Origin: Friedmanniella luteola | GTDB taxonomy: Bacteria > Actinomycetota > Actinomycetes > Propionibacteriales > Propionibacteriaceae | Direction of reading: 5' to 3' | Length of the DNA: 64,000 nucleotides | Assembly: GCF_900105065.1 (NCBI RefSeq) | Contig: NZ_LT629749.1 | Coordinates: 3,658,001 to 3,722,000, forward strand | Part shown: positions 30,140-38,412 of the stretch, piece after piece | Numbering within the stretch: position 1 is the stretch's first letter | Layout of the letters: each line of letters begins with the position of its first letter | Position numbers and translations under genes: made by a program | Notes under the pieces: generated by a model | Told to the model about the DNA's origin: nothing | Database searches by the model: none | Seen by the model: the letters and a program-made list of their open reading frames with translations, nothing else

Positions 30140-31240
30140 ATGCAGATCCTCACCCGTCGTCCGGCCCTGCGCTGGATCGCCCCGGTGGCCCTCGCGCTCG
30201 CCGTGGGCGGCACCGGCGTCGTCGCCGTCAACGCCGACGCCGACCCGAAGCTGGCCCCCCGGACCGCCGAGCAGCTGCTCGTCGACCTGCAGGGCTCCGA
30301 CGTCGCCGGGCTGTCCGGCACCGTCGTGCAGGAGGCCCAGCTGGGTCTGCCCGCGCTGCCCTCGATGGGCGGCGGCGCGGACGCCTCGCAGCTCACCTCG
30401 CTGCTCACGGGCAGCCACACGCTGCGGGTCTGGTACGACGGCCCCGACAAGGCCCGCTTCGCGCTGCTGGACGACGACCTGGGTGAGACCGACGTCATCG
30501 TCAACGGCTCCGACCTGTGGACCTGGTCCTACCAGGACCGGAAGGCCACCCACGCCACCCTCCCCGAGGACTCCGGCCCGGGTGAGCGCCGGACCGCCGC
30601 CCCGGGGGTGCCGACCACGCCGCAGGAGGCCGCCCGCACCGCGCTCGACGCGATCGGGGACTCCACCGTGGTGAGCACCGACTCGGCCGTCGAGGTCGCG
30701 AACCGTCCGGCCCGCGAGCTGGTGCTCGCGCCCACCGACCAGCGCTCGCTGATCACCCAGGTCCGGATCGCCGTCGACGACGAGACGTCCGCCCCGTTGC
30801 GGGTCCAGGTGCTCGGCCAGGACGCGCAGACCGTCGCCGAGATCGGCTTCACCGCCGTCGACTTCAGCGCCCCCGACGACGGGCAGTTCGCGTTCAACCC
30901 CCCGAGCGGCACCGAGGTGACCGAGAAGGGCGCCCTCGAGGCCCCGGAGCGGAAGGCGCCCAGCGCGGCCGACCGTGAGGCCGCCGAGGCCGCCAAGGCC
31001 GCGACCGAGGTCGTCGGCGAGGGCTGGACGACGGTCGTCGTGACCGAGCTGCCGGCCGACGCCGCCGCGGCCGACGGCCAGCTGGGTGCGGTGCTCGCCA
31101 CCCTGCCGACCGTCTCCGGCACCTGGGGCAGCGGCAAGCTGCTGGCCGGCACCGCCTTCTCCGCGGTGCTCACCGACGACGGCCGGGTCGCCGTGGGCGC
31201 CGTGCAGCCGCAGCTGCTCTACGACGCCCTGGCGAAGTAG
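30140..31240 (+). CDS. Exported LolA/RseB-like protein
   Basis: A 366-residue protein. It starts MQILTRRPALRWIAPVALALAVGGTGVVAVNA, a signal peptide or N-terminal anchor. The body resembles actinobacterial proteins of the LolA/LppX lipoprotein-carrier fold: LLVDLQGSDVAGLSGTVVQEAQLGLP, then HTLRVWYDGPDKARFALLD, VNGSDLWTWSY, and RPARELVLAPTDQRSLITQV. A helical Ala/Glu segment separates a C-terminal domain. CAGAAT lies 6 bases before the ATG, suggesting a leaderless message. It stands just before an ABC exporter pair and divergent from a two-component system, a common envelope-stress layout. Confidence 0.75.
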   Translation: MQILTRRPALRWIAPVALALAVGGTGVVAVNADADPKLAPRTAEQLLVDLQGSDVAGLSGTVVQEAQLGLPALPSMGGGADASQLTSLLTGSHTLRVWYDGPDKARFALLDDDLGETDVIVNGSDLWTWSYQDRKATHATLPEDSGPGERRTAAPGVPTTPQEAARTALDAIGDSTVVSTDSAVEVANRPARELVLAPTDQRSLITQVRIAVDDETSAPLRVQVLGQDAQTVAEIGFTAVDFSAPDDGQFAFNPPSGTEVTEKGALEAPERKAPSAADREAAEAAKAATEVVGEGWTTVVVTELPADAAAADGQLGAVLATLPTVSGTWGSGKLLAGTAFSAVLTDDGRVAVGAVQPQLLYDALAK

Positions 31241-31289
31241 TCCGACCCGCGTGGGTCAGCCAGACGACGCCCCGGGGGGCACCGGCGCC

Positions 31290-32213
31290 ATGCCGGTGCT
31301 CACCCGCGGGCTGACCAAGCAGTTCCGCCGCCAGACCGCCGTCAAGGCCGTGGACCTGGCCGTCCCCGCGGGCGCGGTGTACGGCTTCCTCGGTCCCAAC
31401 GGGTCGGGGAAGACGACGACCATCCGGATGCTGCTGGGCCTGGTCCGGCCCACCGCCGGCTCGATCGAGATGCTCGGGCTGCCGATGCCGGAGCGGGCCG
31501 GTGAGACGCTCCGCCGGATCGGCGCCCTCGTCGAGGGCCCCGCCTTCCACCCCTACCTGTCCGGACGGGCCAACCTGGCCCGGCTGGACGCCGCCGACGG
31601 GCACAGCGACGCCCGCACCTCCGCGCACCGGATCGACGCCGCCCTCGACCGGGTGGGCCTGCTCGCCGCCGCCACCAAGCGCTACCGGGCCTACTCCCTC
31701 GGCATGCGGCAGCGGCTCGCCATCGCGAACGCCCTGCTCATGCCGCGCGACCTGCTGATCCTCGACGAGCCGACCAACGGGCTCGACCCGCAGGGCACCC
31801 GCGAGGTGCGGCACCTGGTGGGCGACCTGGCCGCCGACGGGGCGACCGTGCTGGTCTCCAGCCACCTGCTGGCCGAGGTCGAGCAGATGTGCAGCCACGT
31901 CGGGGTGATGTTCGAGGGCGAGCTGGTCTCCCAGGGCTCGATGGCCGACCTCGCGGCCGGCACCACCAAGACCGTGCGCGTCGACACCGACCGGACGGCG
32001 GACGCCGCCCGGGTGCTGGCCGAGCTGGGGCTGACCGAGGTGACCAGCACGCCGACCCGGGTGAGCGCGGTGCTCGGCCCGGTCGAGGCCGCCAAGATCG
32101 TCCCCGAGCTGGTGCACGCCGACGTCCCCGTGCTGGGCTTCAGCGTGCAGAGCCCCAGCCTGGAGGACGTCTTCGTCTCGCTCACCGGGGAGGGTTTCGA
32201 TGTCAGCGGCTGA
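31290..32213 (+). CDS. ABC transporter ATP-binding protein
   Basis: 307 residues, ABC-2 exporter type. Walker A is FLGPNGSGKTTTIRML, signature YSLGMRQRLAIANALL, Walker B LLILDEPTNGLDPQG, and the switch histidine is in VSSHLLAEVEQM. A C-terminal extension (about 215-307) is the DUF4162-like regulatory part of this class. The ATG at 31290 is used; an in-frame GTG at 31251 is possible. It overlaps the permease by 14 bases. Confidence 0.92.
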   Translation: MPVLTRGLTKQFRRQTAVKAVDLAVPAGAVYGFLGPNGSGKTTTIRMLLGLVRPTAGSIEMLGLPMPERAGETLRRIGALVEGPAFHPYLSGRANLARLDAADGHSDARTSAHRIDAALDRVGLLAAATKRYRAYSLGMRQRLAIANALLMPRDLLILDEPTNGLDPQGTREVRHLVGDLAADGATVLVSSHLLAEVEQMCSHVGVMFEGELVSQGSMADLAAGTTKTVRVDTDRTADAARVLAELGLTEVTSTPTRVSAVLGPVEAAKIVPELVHADVPVLGFSVQSPSLEDVFVSLTGEGFDVSG

Positions 32214-33069
32214 GGCGCTGCCCGCGACGCGGGCGGACCGGGCGACGGCGTCGCCGCTGGGCTGGCTGCGCTTCCTGCGCTCCGAGCTGGGCATCATCTT
32301 CGGCCGCCGCCGCAACCTCGCCGGGATCGGCGTGCTGGCCGTGGTGCCGATCGTGCTCGCCATCGCCGTCAAGGTCTCCTCCCCCCGGGGCGGGGGCGGG
32401 CCGGACTTCGTCAGCGCGATCACCGGCAACGGGCTCTTCGTCGCCTTCGCCGCGCTGACGCTGGAGATCCCGATCTTCCTGCCGCTGGCCGTCGGCGTCA
32501 TCGCCGGCGACTCGGTGGCCGGCGAGGCCAACATCGGCACGCTGCGCTACCTGCTGACCATCCCGGCCGGGCGCACCCGGCTGCTGGCCGTCAAGTTCGC
32601 CGCCATCGTCATCTCCGCCCTCGTCGCCACGCTGGTGGTGGCCGCGGTGGGCACCGTCATGGGGCTCGCGCTGTTCGGCGGGGGCGAGATGACGCTGCTG
32701 TCCGGCAGCCAGACGTCGATGGCGGACGGCCTGGGCCGGCTGCTGCTGACCTGCCTCTACCTGACGGTGCAGCTGTCCGCGCTCGGCGCGATCGGGCTCT
32801 TCATCTCCACGCTCACCGAGCAGCCGATCGGCGCCACGGTCGCCGTCGTGCTGGTCAACGTGATGATGTTCGTGCTCGACCAGATCTCCCAGCTCGCCTG
32901 GCTGCACCCCTGGCTGCTCACCCACTGGTGGACCGCCTTCGGGAACCTGCTGCGCGACCCGGTCGCCGGCGAGGACATCACCCGCGGGCTGCTGACCGCC
33001 GTCGTCTACGCCGGCGTGTTCTGGCTGGCGGCCTGGGCCCGGTTCTCCGGCAAGGACGTCACCAGCTGA
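32200..33069 (+). CDS. ABC-2 type permease
   Basis: 289 residues with six predicted membrane helices, including IGVLAVVPIVLAIAVKV, FLPLAVGVIAGDSVAGEA, FAAIVISALVATLVVAAVGTV and LLTAVVYAGVFWLAAWARF. The motif GDSVAGEANIGTLRYLLTIPAGR is typical of ABC-2 permeases. It forms the exporter with the upstream ATPase. Substrate unknown. Confidence 0.9.
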   Translation: MSAAEALPATRADRATASPLGWLRFLRSELGIIFGRRRNLAGIGVLAVVPIVLAIAVKVSSPRGGGGPDFVSAITGNGLFVAFAALTLEIPIFLPLAVGVIAGDSVAGEANIGTLRYLLTIPAGRTRLLAVKFAAIVISALVATLVVAAVGTVMGLALFGGGEMTLLSGSQTSMADGLGRLLLTCLYLTVQLSALGAIGLFISTLTEQPIGATVAVVLVNVMMFVLDQISQLAWLHPWLLTHWWTAFGNLLRDPVAGEDITRGLLTAVVYAGVFWLAAWARFSGKDVTS

Positions 33070-34709
33070 CGCCAGCCCGCCCCGGCCGGCGCTCGCGGCC
33101 CTCGCGACCGCCCGACCGGGACCCGGACGACGGGGTCCCGGCCCGGCCGCGCACCCGGCTGCTGGCGGGAGTCGTCGTGGCGGCCGTCGCGCTCGCCCTG
33201 GCCGGCTCGGCCCCGCGCCCGGTCCCGCCCGTCCCGGCGCCTCCGCCGCCGGGCGCACCGGCGGAGGACGGGCTGCCGACCCGGCTCGTCGACCGCGTCT
33301 CCGCGGCCGGCGCCGAGCCGCACCTCGCGGCCCTGCAGCGAGCGGCCGACCGCAACGGCGGCCACCGGGCGGACGGCTCCCCCGGGCACGCCGCGAGCGT
33401 CGACCTCGTCGTCGACCACCTGCGGGCCACCGGCTTCGCCGTCGCGACCCCCGAGTTCCGCTACCCCGTCGAGGTGCTGCTGGCCCGGCACGTCGTCCTG
33501 GACGGACGCGAGCTGCGGGCCGACCGGCTGGCGGGCAGCCCCGCGACCCCGGACGGCGGTGTGACCGGTCCGCTGGTGCTCGTGCCCGACGGCGACGAGC
33601 CGGGCTGCCAGGCGCGGGACCTCGACGGCCTGCCCGCCGGCGGGGCCGTGCTCGTCGTCCGCCGGGGCGGCTGCCCGTTCGCCACGAAGGCCGACCGGGC
33701 GGCCGGCGCCGGCGCGGCGGCGCTGCTGGTGGTCAACGACGAGCCGGGTCCGCTGACCGGTGGCACGCTGCGCGGGACCGGTCCGCTGCCCGTGGCCGGG
33801 GTCAGCACCGAGGACGGCGCCCGGCTGGCCGCCCGGGCGGGCGCCCGGGTCGCGCTCGACCTGCGGTCCCGGACCGAGACCCGGACCAGCCGCAACGTCG
33901 TCGCGCAGACCCGCACGGGCCGCACCGACGACGTGGTCGTGGTCGGCGGGCACCTCGACAGCGTCGAGGAGGGGCCGGGGATCAACGACAACGGCAGCGG
34001 CGCGGCCGCGCTGCTGGAGCTGGCGGACGCACTGGGCCCCGAGCCCGCCGTCGACCGGGCGGTCCGGTTCGCGTGGTGGGGCGGTGAGGAGGTCGGCCTG
34101 CTCGGCTCGGCGGCCTACGTCGCCGGGCTGGACGCCGGCGCCCGGCGCGACCTGGGGCTGTACCTCAACGTCGACATGATCGCCTCCCCCAACCCCGGCT
34201 ACTTCGTCTACGACGGCGACGACTCCGCCGACGAGGGGGCCGGGCGCGGGCCGGCCGGCTCCGCGGCCCTCGAGCGCACCCTCGCCGACTTCCTCGCGGC
34301 GCACGGCACGGCGCCCGAGCCGACGGACTTCGACGGCCGCTCCGACTACGGGCCCTTCATCCGGATCGGCGTCCCGGCCGGCGGGCTGTTCAGCGGCGCG
34401 GAGGCCACCCAGACCCCGCAGCAGGCGGCGCGCTGGGGCGGCACCCCGGGGCTGCCCTTCGACCCCTGCTACCACCGGGCCTGCGACGACCTGGGCAACG
34501 TCGACCTGACCGCCCTGGGCCGCCACCTGGACGCGTTGGCCTGGACCGTGGGCCGCTACGCCGGCTCGACGCCGCCCGCGCCCGTCCCCGAGCCCAGCCC
34601 CGTCCGGTCCGTCGTCCCGGCGCTCGCACCGCCCACCCGCCGCCGGGTGGTGAGGGGTCGCCGCCCACCGAGCGGCGCACCGCGGCCGCCCTGCGGTGCG
34701 CCCCGGTAG
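33066..34709 (+). CDS. M28-family aminopeptidase with PA domain
   Basis: About 547 residues if translation begins at a CTG overlapping the permease stop (CTGA); there is no ATG, GTG or TTG before the signal sequence, and the first in-frame GTG (33177) would leave almost no charged N-region. TRLLAGVVVAAVALALAGSAP is a signal peptide. A protease-associated domain follows (about 150-260, GAVLVVRRGGCPFATKADRA). The zinc peptidase domain shows VVVGGHLDSVEEGPGINDNGSG, WWGGEEVGLLGSAAYV, NVDMIAS and a histidine in CYHRACDD. A Pro/Arg-rich tail ends it. Secreted or wall-linked aminopeptidase is inferred. Confidence 0.85.
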   Translation: MTPARPGRRSRPSRPPDRDPDDGVPARPRTRLLAGVVVAAVALALAGSAPRPVPPVPAPPPPGAPAEDGLPTRLVDRVSAAGAEPHLAALQRAADRNGGHRADGSPGHAASVDLVVDHLRATGFAVATPEFRYPVEVLLARHVVLDGRELRADRLAGSPATPDGGVTGPLVLVPDGDEPGCQARDLDGLPAGGAVLVVRRGGCPFATKADRAAGAGAAALLVVNDEPGPLTGGTLRGTGPLPVAGVSTEDGARLAARAGARVALDLRSRTETRTSRNVVAQTRTGRTDDVVVVGGHLDSVEEGPGINDNGSGAAALLELADALGPEPAVDRAVRFAWWGGEEVGLLGSAAYVAGLDAGARRDLGLYLNVDMIASPNPGYFVYDGDDSADEGAGRGPAGSAALERTLADFLAAHGTAPEPTDFDGRSDYGPFIRIGVPAGGLFSGAEATQTPQQAARWGGTPGLPFDPCYHRACDDLGNVDLTALGRHLDALAWTVGRYAGSTPPAPVPEPSPVRSVVPALAPPTRRRVVRGRRPPSGAPRPPCGAPR

Positions 34710-34712
34710 GTT
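34707..34712 (+). promoter_or_regulatory. -10 box of the small membrane protein-trmB-truA operon
   Basis: TAGGTT followed by 7 bases and the GTG at 34720, the same leaderless spacing as coaA and glmS. Confidence 0.5.
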
Positions 34713-34719
34713 CGTCGCT

Positions 34720-34917
34720 GTGGAGAGCGACCCCGAGCTGCGTGCCAAGCTCGCCAAGGAGGGCCGCCTGTGGGCCCTGGCGCTGGTCTGCGCGGTCGTC
34801 GGCGCCACGACCGTCGCCCTCACCGACGCCGTCCCGCCGGGCGTGCTGGCCTTCCTGGCGACGCTGGTCGTGCTCGGACCGCTGCTGCGGCTGTACGAGA
34901 AGCGGCGACGGCCGTGA
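34720..34917 (+). CDS. Small two-helix membrane protein
   Basis: 65 residues. A charged N-terminus (VESDPELRAKLAKEGRLW) is followed by two hydrophobic helices (LALVCAVVGATTVALT and LAFLATLVVLGPLLRLY) and a basic end. The GTG matches the leaderless box upstream, and the stop overlaps the trmB GTG. Function unknown; it may be a partner or simply an operon leader. Confidence 0.65.
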   Translation: MESDPELRAKLAKEGRLWALALVCAVVGATTVALTDAVPPGVLAFLATLVVLGPLLRLYEKRRRP

Positions 34918-35750
34918 CCGGCACCCCGACCGACGGCCCCCGCGCCGAGACCCCCCGCACCGAGACCCCCCGCACCGAGACCCCCCGCAGCGAGACCTCC
35001 CGCCCTGACGCGCCCCGCACCGACCGGGGACCCCGGGTGCACCGGGAGGTCGTGTCCTTCGTGCGCCGGAGCGCCCGGATGCGGCCCAACCAGCGCCGCG
35101 CCTGGGAGGCGCACGCGGACCGCTTCGTGCTCCGGGTGCCGCAGCGCGAGACCAGCACGTCGATCGACCCGGACGCACGGCTGGACCTGCCGGCCGCCTT
35201 CGGCCGCCGTGCGCCGCTGGTCGTGGAGATCGGCCCCGGACCGGGCGACTCGCTGGTGGCCATGGCGGCGGCCCGGCCCGACGTCGACGTGCTGGCCTTC
35301 GAGGTCTACGAGCCGGCGGCCGCCCAGCTGGTCAGCGCGCTGCACCGTGCAGGTCTGGACAACGTGCGGATCGTCGTCGGCAACGCGGCCGAGGGCCTGC
35401 AGCACCTGGTCCCCGCCGGCGGGCTCGAGGAGCTGTGGACCTTCTTCCCCGACCCGTGGCCCAAGGCGAGGCACCACAAGCGGCGCCTGGTCAGCCCGGC
35501 CCTGGCCGCGCTCGTCGTCGAGCGGCTGCGGCCGGGCGGCCACTGGCGGCTGGCCACGGACTGGGAGGACTACGCCGAGGCGATGCGGACCGTGCTGGAC
35601 GCGCAGCCGGGGCTGGAGAACCTGCACCCGGGTGGCTGGGCCCCGCGCTGGGACGCGCGGCCGGTCACCCGGTTCGAGCAGCGCGGGCTGGACGCGGGCC
35701 GCTCGGTGCACGACCTCGTCCACCGGCGGGCCGGGGCGGGGGCGGGGTGA
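34914..35750 (+). CDS. trmB: tRNA (guanine-N7-)-methyltransferase
   Basis: 278 residues. The enzyme forms m7G46 in tRNA. Core motifs are VVEIGPGPGDSLVAMA, VLAFEVYEPAA, FFPDPWPKARHHKRRLV and WRLATDWEDYA. Before the core lies an N-terminal extension of about 50 residues with three ETPRT/ETPRS units. The GTG overlaps the previous stop (GTGA). The core length is normal; the extension is unusual. Confidence 0.93.
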   Translation: MTGTPTDGPRAETPRTETPRTETPRSETSRPDAPRTDRGPRVHREVVSFVRRSARMRPNQRRAWEAHADRFVLRVPQRETSTSIDPDARLDLPAAFGRRAPLVVEIGPGPGDSLVAMAAARPDVDVLAFEVYEPAAAQLVSALHRAGLDNVRIVVGNAAEGLQHLVPAGGLEELWTFFPDPWPKARHHKRRLVSPALAALVVERLRPGGHWRLATDWEDYAEAMRTVLDAQPGLENLHPGGWAPRWDARPVTRFEQRGLDAGRSVHDLVHRRAGAGAG

Positions 35751-36601
35751 GCGCGCCGACGCGGCGCTGGCGGCTGGACCTCGCCTACGACGGCACGGGC
35801 TTCTCCGGCTGGGCGCGCCAGCCCGACCTGCGCACGGTCCAGGGCGAGCTGGAGACGTGGGTGACCCAGGTGCTGCGGCTGCCCGCGCCGGCGTCGCTCG
35901 TCTGCGCCGGCCGCACCGACACCGGCGTGCACGCCCGCGGCCAGGTGGCCCACGTCGACCTGCCCGCCGACGCCCTCGAGGACGGCGCCCTGCTGGTCCG
36001 CCGGCTGCACCGGGTGCTGCCGGGTGACGTCGTCGTCCGGTCCGTCCGACCCGCCCCCGCGGGGTTCGACGCCCGCTTCGGCGCCGTCTGGCGGCGCTAC
36101 GTCTACCGGCTCAGCGACGGTGGCGCCCCGCTTGACCCGCTGCACCGCGGCTGGGTGGTCGCCGCGCCGGCCCCGCTGGACCTCGCCGTGCTGGCCGCGG
36201 CCGCCCCGGTGCTGCTGGGACTGCGGGACTTCGGCGCCTTCTGCCGGCGGCGGGAGGGCGCCACCTCGATCCGCACCCTGCTGGAGCTGTCGGCCACCCG
36301 GGTGCCCGACGGCCCGCTGGCCGGGGTCCTGGAGCTGACGGTCCGGGCCGACGCCTTCTGCCACTCGATGGTCCGCTCGCTGGTCGGCGCGCTGGTCGAC
36401 GTCGGGTCCGGCCGGCGCGACCTCGACTGGCTGCGCCGGGTGACCACCGCGGCCGCCCGCTCCCCCGACGTCCAGGTCATGCCCGCCAAGGGGCTGACCC
36501 TGGAGGAGGTCGGCTACCCGCCCGACGAGCAGCTGGTGGCCCGCGGCCAGGAGGCCCGCAGCGTCCGCCGGCCCGAGCCCGCGCGGGAGGCCCGGACGTG
36601 A
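35747..36601 (+). CDS. truA: tRNA pseudouridine(38-40) synthase
   Basis: 284 residues. The catalytic aspartate is D58 in CAGRTDTGVHARGQ. Family signatures RRYVYRL, DFGAFCRR, ADAFCHSMVRSLVGALVDVG and MPAKGLTLEEVGYP are present. GTGA overlaps both trmB upstream and the methyltransferase downstream, so three RNA-related enzymes are translated in a chain. In many actinomycetes truA follows rplQ; here they are separated by 22 kb. Confidence 0.95.
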   Translation: MSAPTRRWRLDLAYDGTGFSGWARQPDLRTVQGELETWVTQVLRLPAPASLVCAGRTDTGVHARGQVAHVDLPADALEDGALLVRRLHRVLPGDVVVRSVRPAPAGFDARFGAVWRRYVYRLSDGGAPLDPLHRGWVVAAPAPLDLAVLAAAAPVLLGLRDFGAFCRRREGATSIRTLLELSATRVPDGPLAGVLELTVRADAFCHSMVRSLVGALVDVGSGRRDLDWLRRVTTAAARSPDVQVMPAKGLTLEEVGYPPDEQLVARGQEARSVRRPEPAREART

Positions 36602-37206
36602 CCGAGCCGTCGCACTACTTCGACGCCACCCCGACCGGCCCGGAGCGCCGCCGGACGGTGACGGCCTCCGTCTGGGGCCGGGACCTGGAGCTGACGACGG
36701 CCAACGGCGTGTTCGCCGGCGACGGCCTCGACCGCGGCACGGCCGTGCTGCTCCGGGCGTCGACCCCGCCGACGGGCCGTCCCCGGGTGCTCGACCTCGG
36801 CTGCGGCTGGGGCCCGATCGCCGTCGGGATCGCCGTGCACACCCCCGGCGCGCAGGTGGACGCCGTCGACGTCAACGACCGGGCGCTGGCCCTCTGCCGC
36901 GACAACGCCCTGGCCCTCGGCGTGGCCGACCGGGTGCGGGCGCTGCGGCCCGAGCAGGTGGAGGACGACCGGCGCTACGACCAGATCTGGTCCAACCCGC
37001 CCATCCGCGTCGGCAAGGAGGCCCTGCACACCCTGCTGCTCCGGTGGTTGCCGCGCCTGGCGCCCGACGGCGAGGCGCGGCTGGTGGTCGGCCGCAACCT
37101 GGGCGCCGACACGCTGCAGCGCTGGCTGGTCGAGCAGGGCCACCCCACCGAGCGGGTCGCCTCCGCCAAGGGCTTCCGGGTCCTCCTCGTCCGGCCGGCC
37201 GGCTGA
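36598..37206 (+). CDS. RsmC-like class I methyltransferase
   Basis: 202 residues. The SAM loop is VLDLGCGWGPIAVGIAVH, the acidic residue DAVDVND, and the catalytic loop SNPPIRVGKE (NPPI instead of NPPF), which marks the 16S rRNA m2G methyltransferase group (RsmC/RlmG-like). It corresponds to the C-terminal half of E. coli RsmC, as usual in actinomycetes. The GTG is coupled to the truA stop. Confidence 0.88.
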   Translation: MTEPSHYFDATPTGPERRRTVTASVWGRDLELTTANGVFAGDGLDRGTAVLLRASTPPTGRPRVLDLGCGWGPIAVGIAVHTPGAQVDAVDVNDRALALCRDNALALGVADRVRALRPEQVEDDRRYDQIWSNPPIRVGKEALHTLLLRWLPRLAPDGEARLVVGRNLGADTLQRWLVEQGHPTERVASAKGFRVLLVRPAG

Positions 37207-37383
37207 GGGCTGCCCCGACACCTCGGGCCGCGTGCTGGACCGGGGTCGTGAGGGGGGCGCCGGAGCTGCCCGCGCTCAGCCCTCGGTGCGGCGGGTGGCG
37301 GTGGTGCCGGTCTGAGAACATAGGGGCGCTAGACGTCGACGCGCCGGTGGGTCGACCCCGCACCACCAGCCGAGGAGACCACC

Positions 37384-38412
37384 GTGAGGACAGCACCCGG
37401 GACGGTCGCACCCGGGGCGACGGGCGCCCCGCCGCCCGCGCCCGACGCCCGGCCGGCCCCCCGCTGGCTGCTCACCCTCCCGCTGATGCTGGGCAGCGGC
37501 GCGCTGATCGCCCTGCAGTCCCAGGTCAACGGGGCGCTGACCCTGCGGCTGGGGACCGGCGTGCGGGCGTCGGCGCTGGCCGCGCTGGTGAGCTTCGGCT
37601 CGGGACTGCTCGTGCTGAGCCTGCTCGCCCTCCTGCACCGGCCCACGGGACGCGGGGTGGCGCAGCTCGGCCGCGACGTCCACCGGCGACGGCTGCCGCT
37701 GTGGCTGGTGCTCGGCGGGCTGGGCGGGGCGTTCTTCGTCGCCTCCCAGGGGCTGGCGGCGCCGACCCTCGGCATCACCTTCTTCATCCTCTGCTTCGTC
37801 GCCGGGCAGGCCGTGATGGCCCTCGTCGTCGACCACCGGGGCTGGGGACCCAACGGGGTGACGGCCCTCAGCCGCTCCCGGCTGGCGGGGGCGCTGCTGG
37901 CCGTGCTCGCCGTCGCCGTCTCGGGCGCGGGTCTGCTCAGCGCCGTACCGGTGACCGCGGCCCTGCTCGGGCTGGCCGCGCTGCCCCTGCTGGCCGGCGC
38001 GGTCAACAGCGCCCAGCAGGGCGTCAACGGACGGCTCGCGGCCCGCGTGGGTCCCTGGCCCACCACCTGGAACAACTTCTGGGTCGGCACCCTCGGGCTC
38101 GTCGTCTTCCTGGGCCTGACCCTGCTCCGACCCGGCGACCTGACCGGGCTGCCGTCGGAGCCCTGGCTCTACCTGGGCGGGCTCTGCGGCATCGGCTTCA
38201 TCTGGGCCTCGACGCTCACCGTGCGCATCCACGGCGTGCTGGTCGTCGGCGTCTTCTCGGTCGCGGGCCAGGTGCTCACGGCCGCCCTGCTGGCCCTGCT
38301 GACCGGCAGCGGCCGGCCCGGGCCGGCCACCTGGGTGGCCGTCCTGGTCAGCCTGGCCGGAGCCGCGGTCGTCGGGCTGGCGCAGCGCCGCCGCAGCCGG
38401 CGGGTCGGCTAG
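37384..38412 (+). CDS. DMT-family transporter (YdcZ/DUF606 type)
   Basis: 342 residues with ten predicted helices in two homologous halves: LPLMLGSGALIALQSQVNGAL and LLAGAVNSAQQGVNGRLAARVG carry the paired QxxVNG motif of the family. Both halves end in helix-rich segments (FFILCFVAGQAVMALVVDHRG; GVFSVAGQVLTAALLALL). Substrate unknown. Its TAG shares the palindrome CTAG with the stop codon of the convergent permease gene. Confidence 0.85.
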   Translation: MRTAPGTVAPGATGAPPPAPDARPAPRWLLTLPLMLGSGALIALQSQVNGALTLRLGTGVRASALAALVSFGSGLLVLSLLALLHRPTGRGVAQLGRDVHRRRLPLWLVLGGLGGAFFVASQGLAAPTLGITFFILCFVAGQAVMALVVDHRGWGPNGVTALSRSRLAGALLAVLAVAVSGAGLLSAVPVTAALLGLAALPLLAGAVNSAQQGVNGRLAARVGPWPTTWNNFWVGTLGLVVFLGLTLLRPGDLTGLPSEPWLYLGGLCGIGFIWASTLTVRIHGVLVVGVFSVAGQVLTAALLALLTGSGRPGPATWVAVLVSLAGAAVVGLAQRRRSRRVG

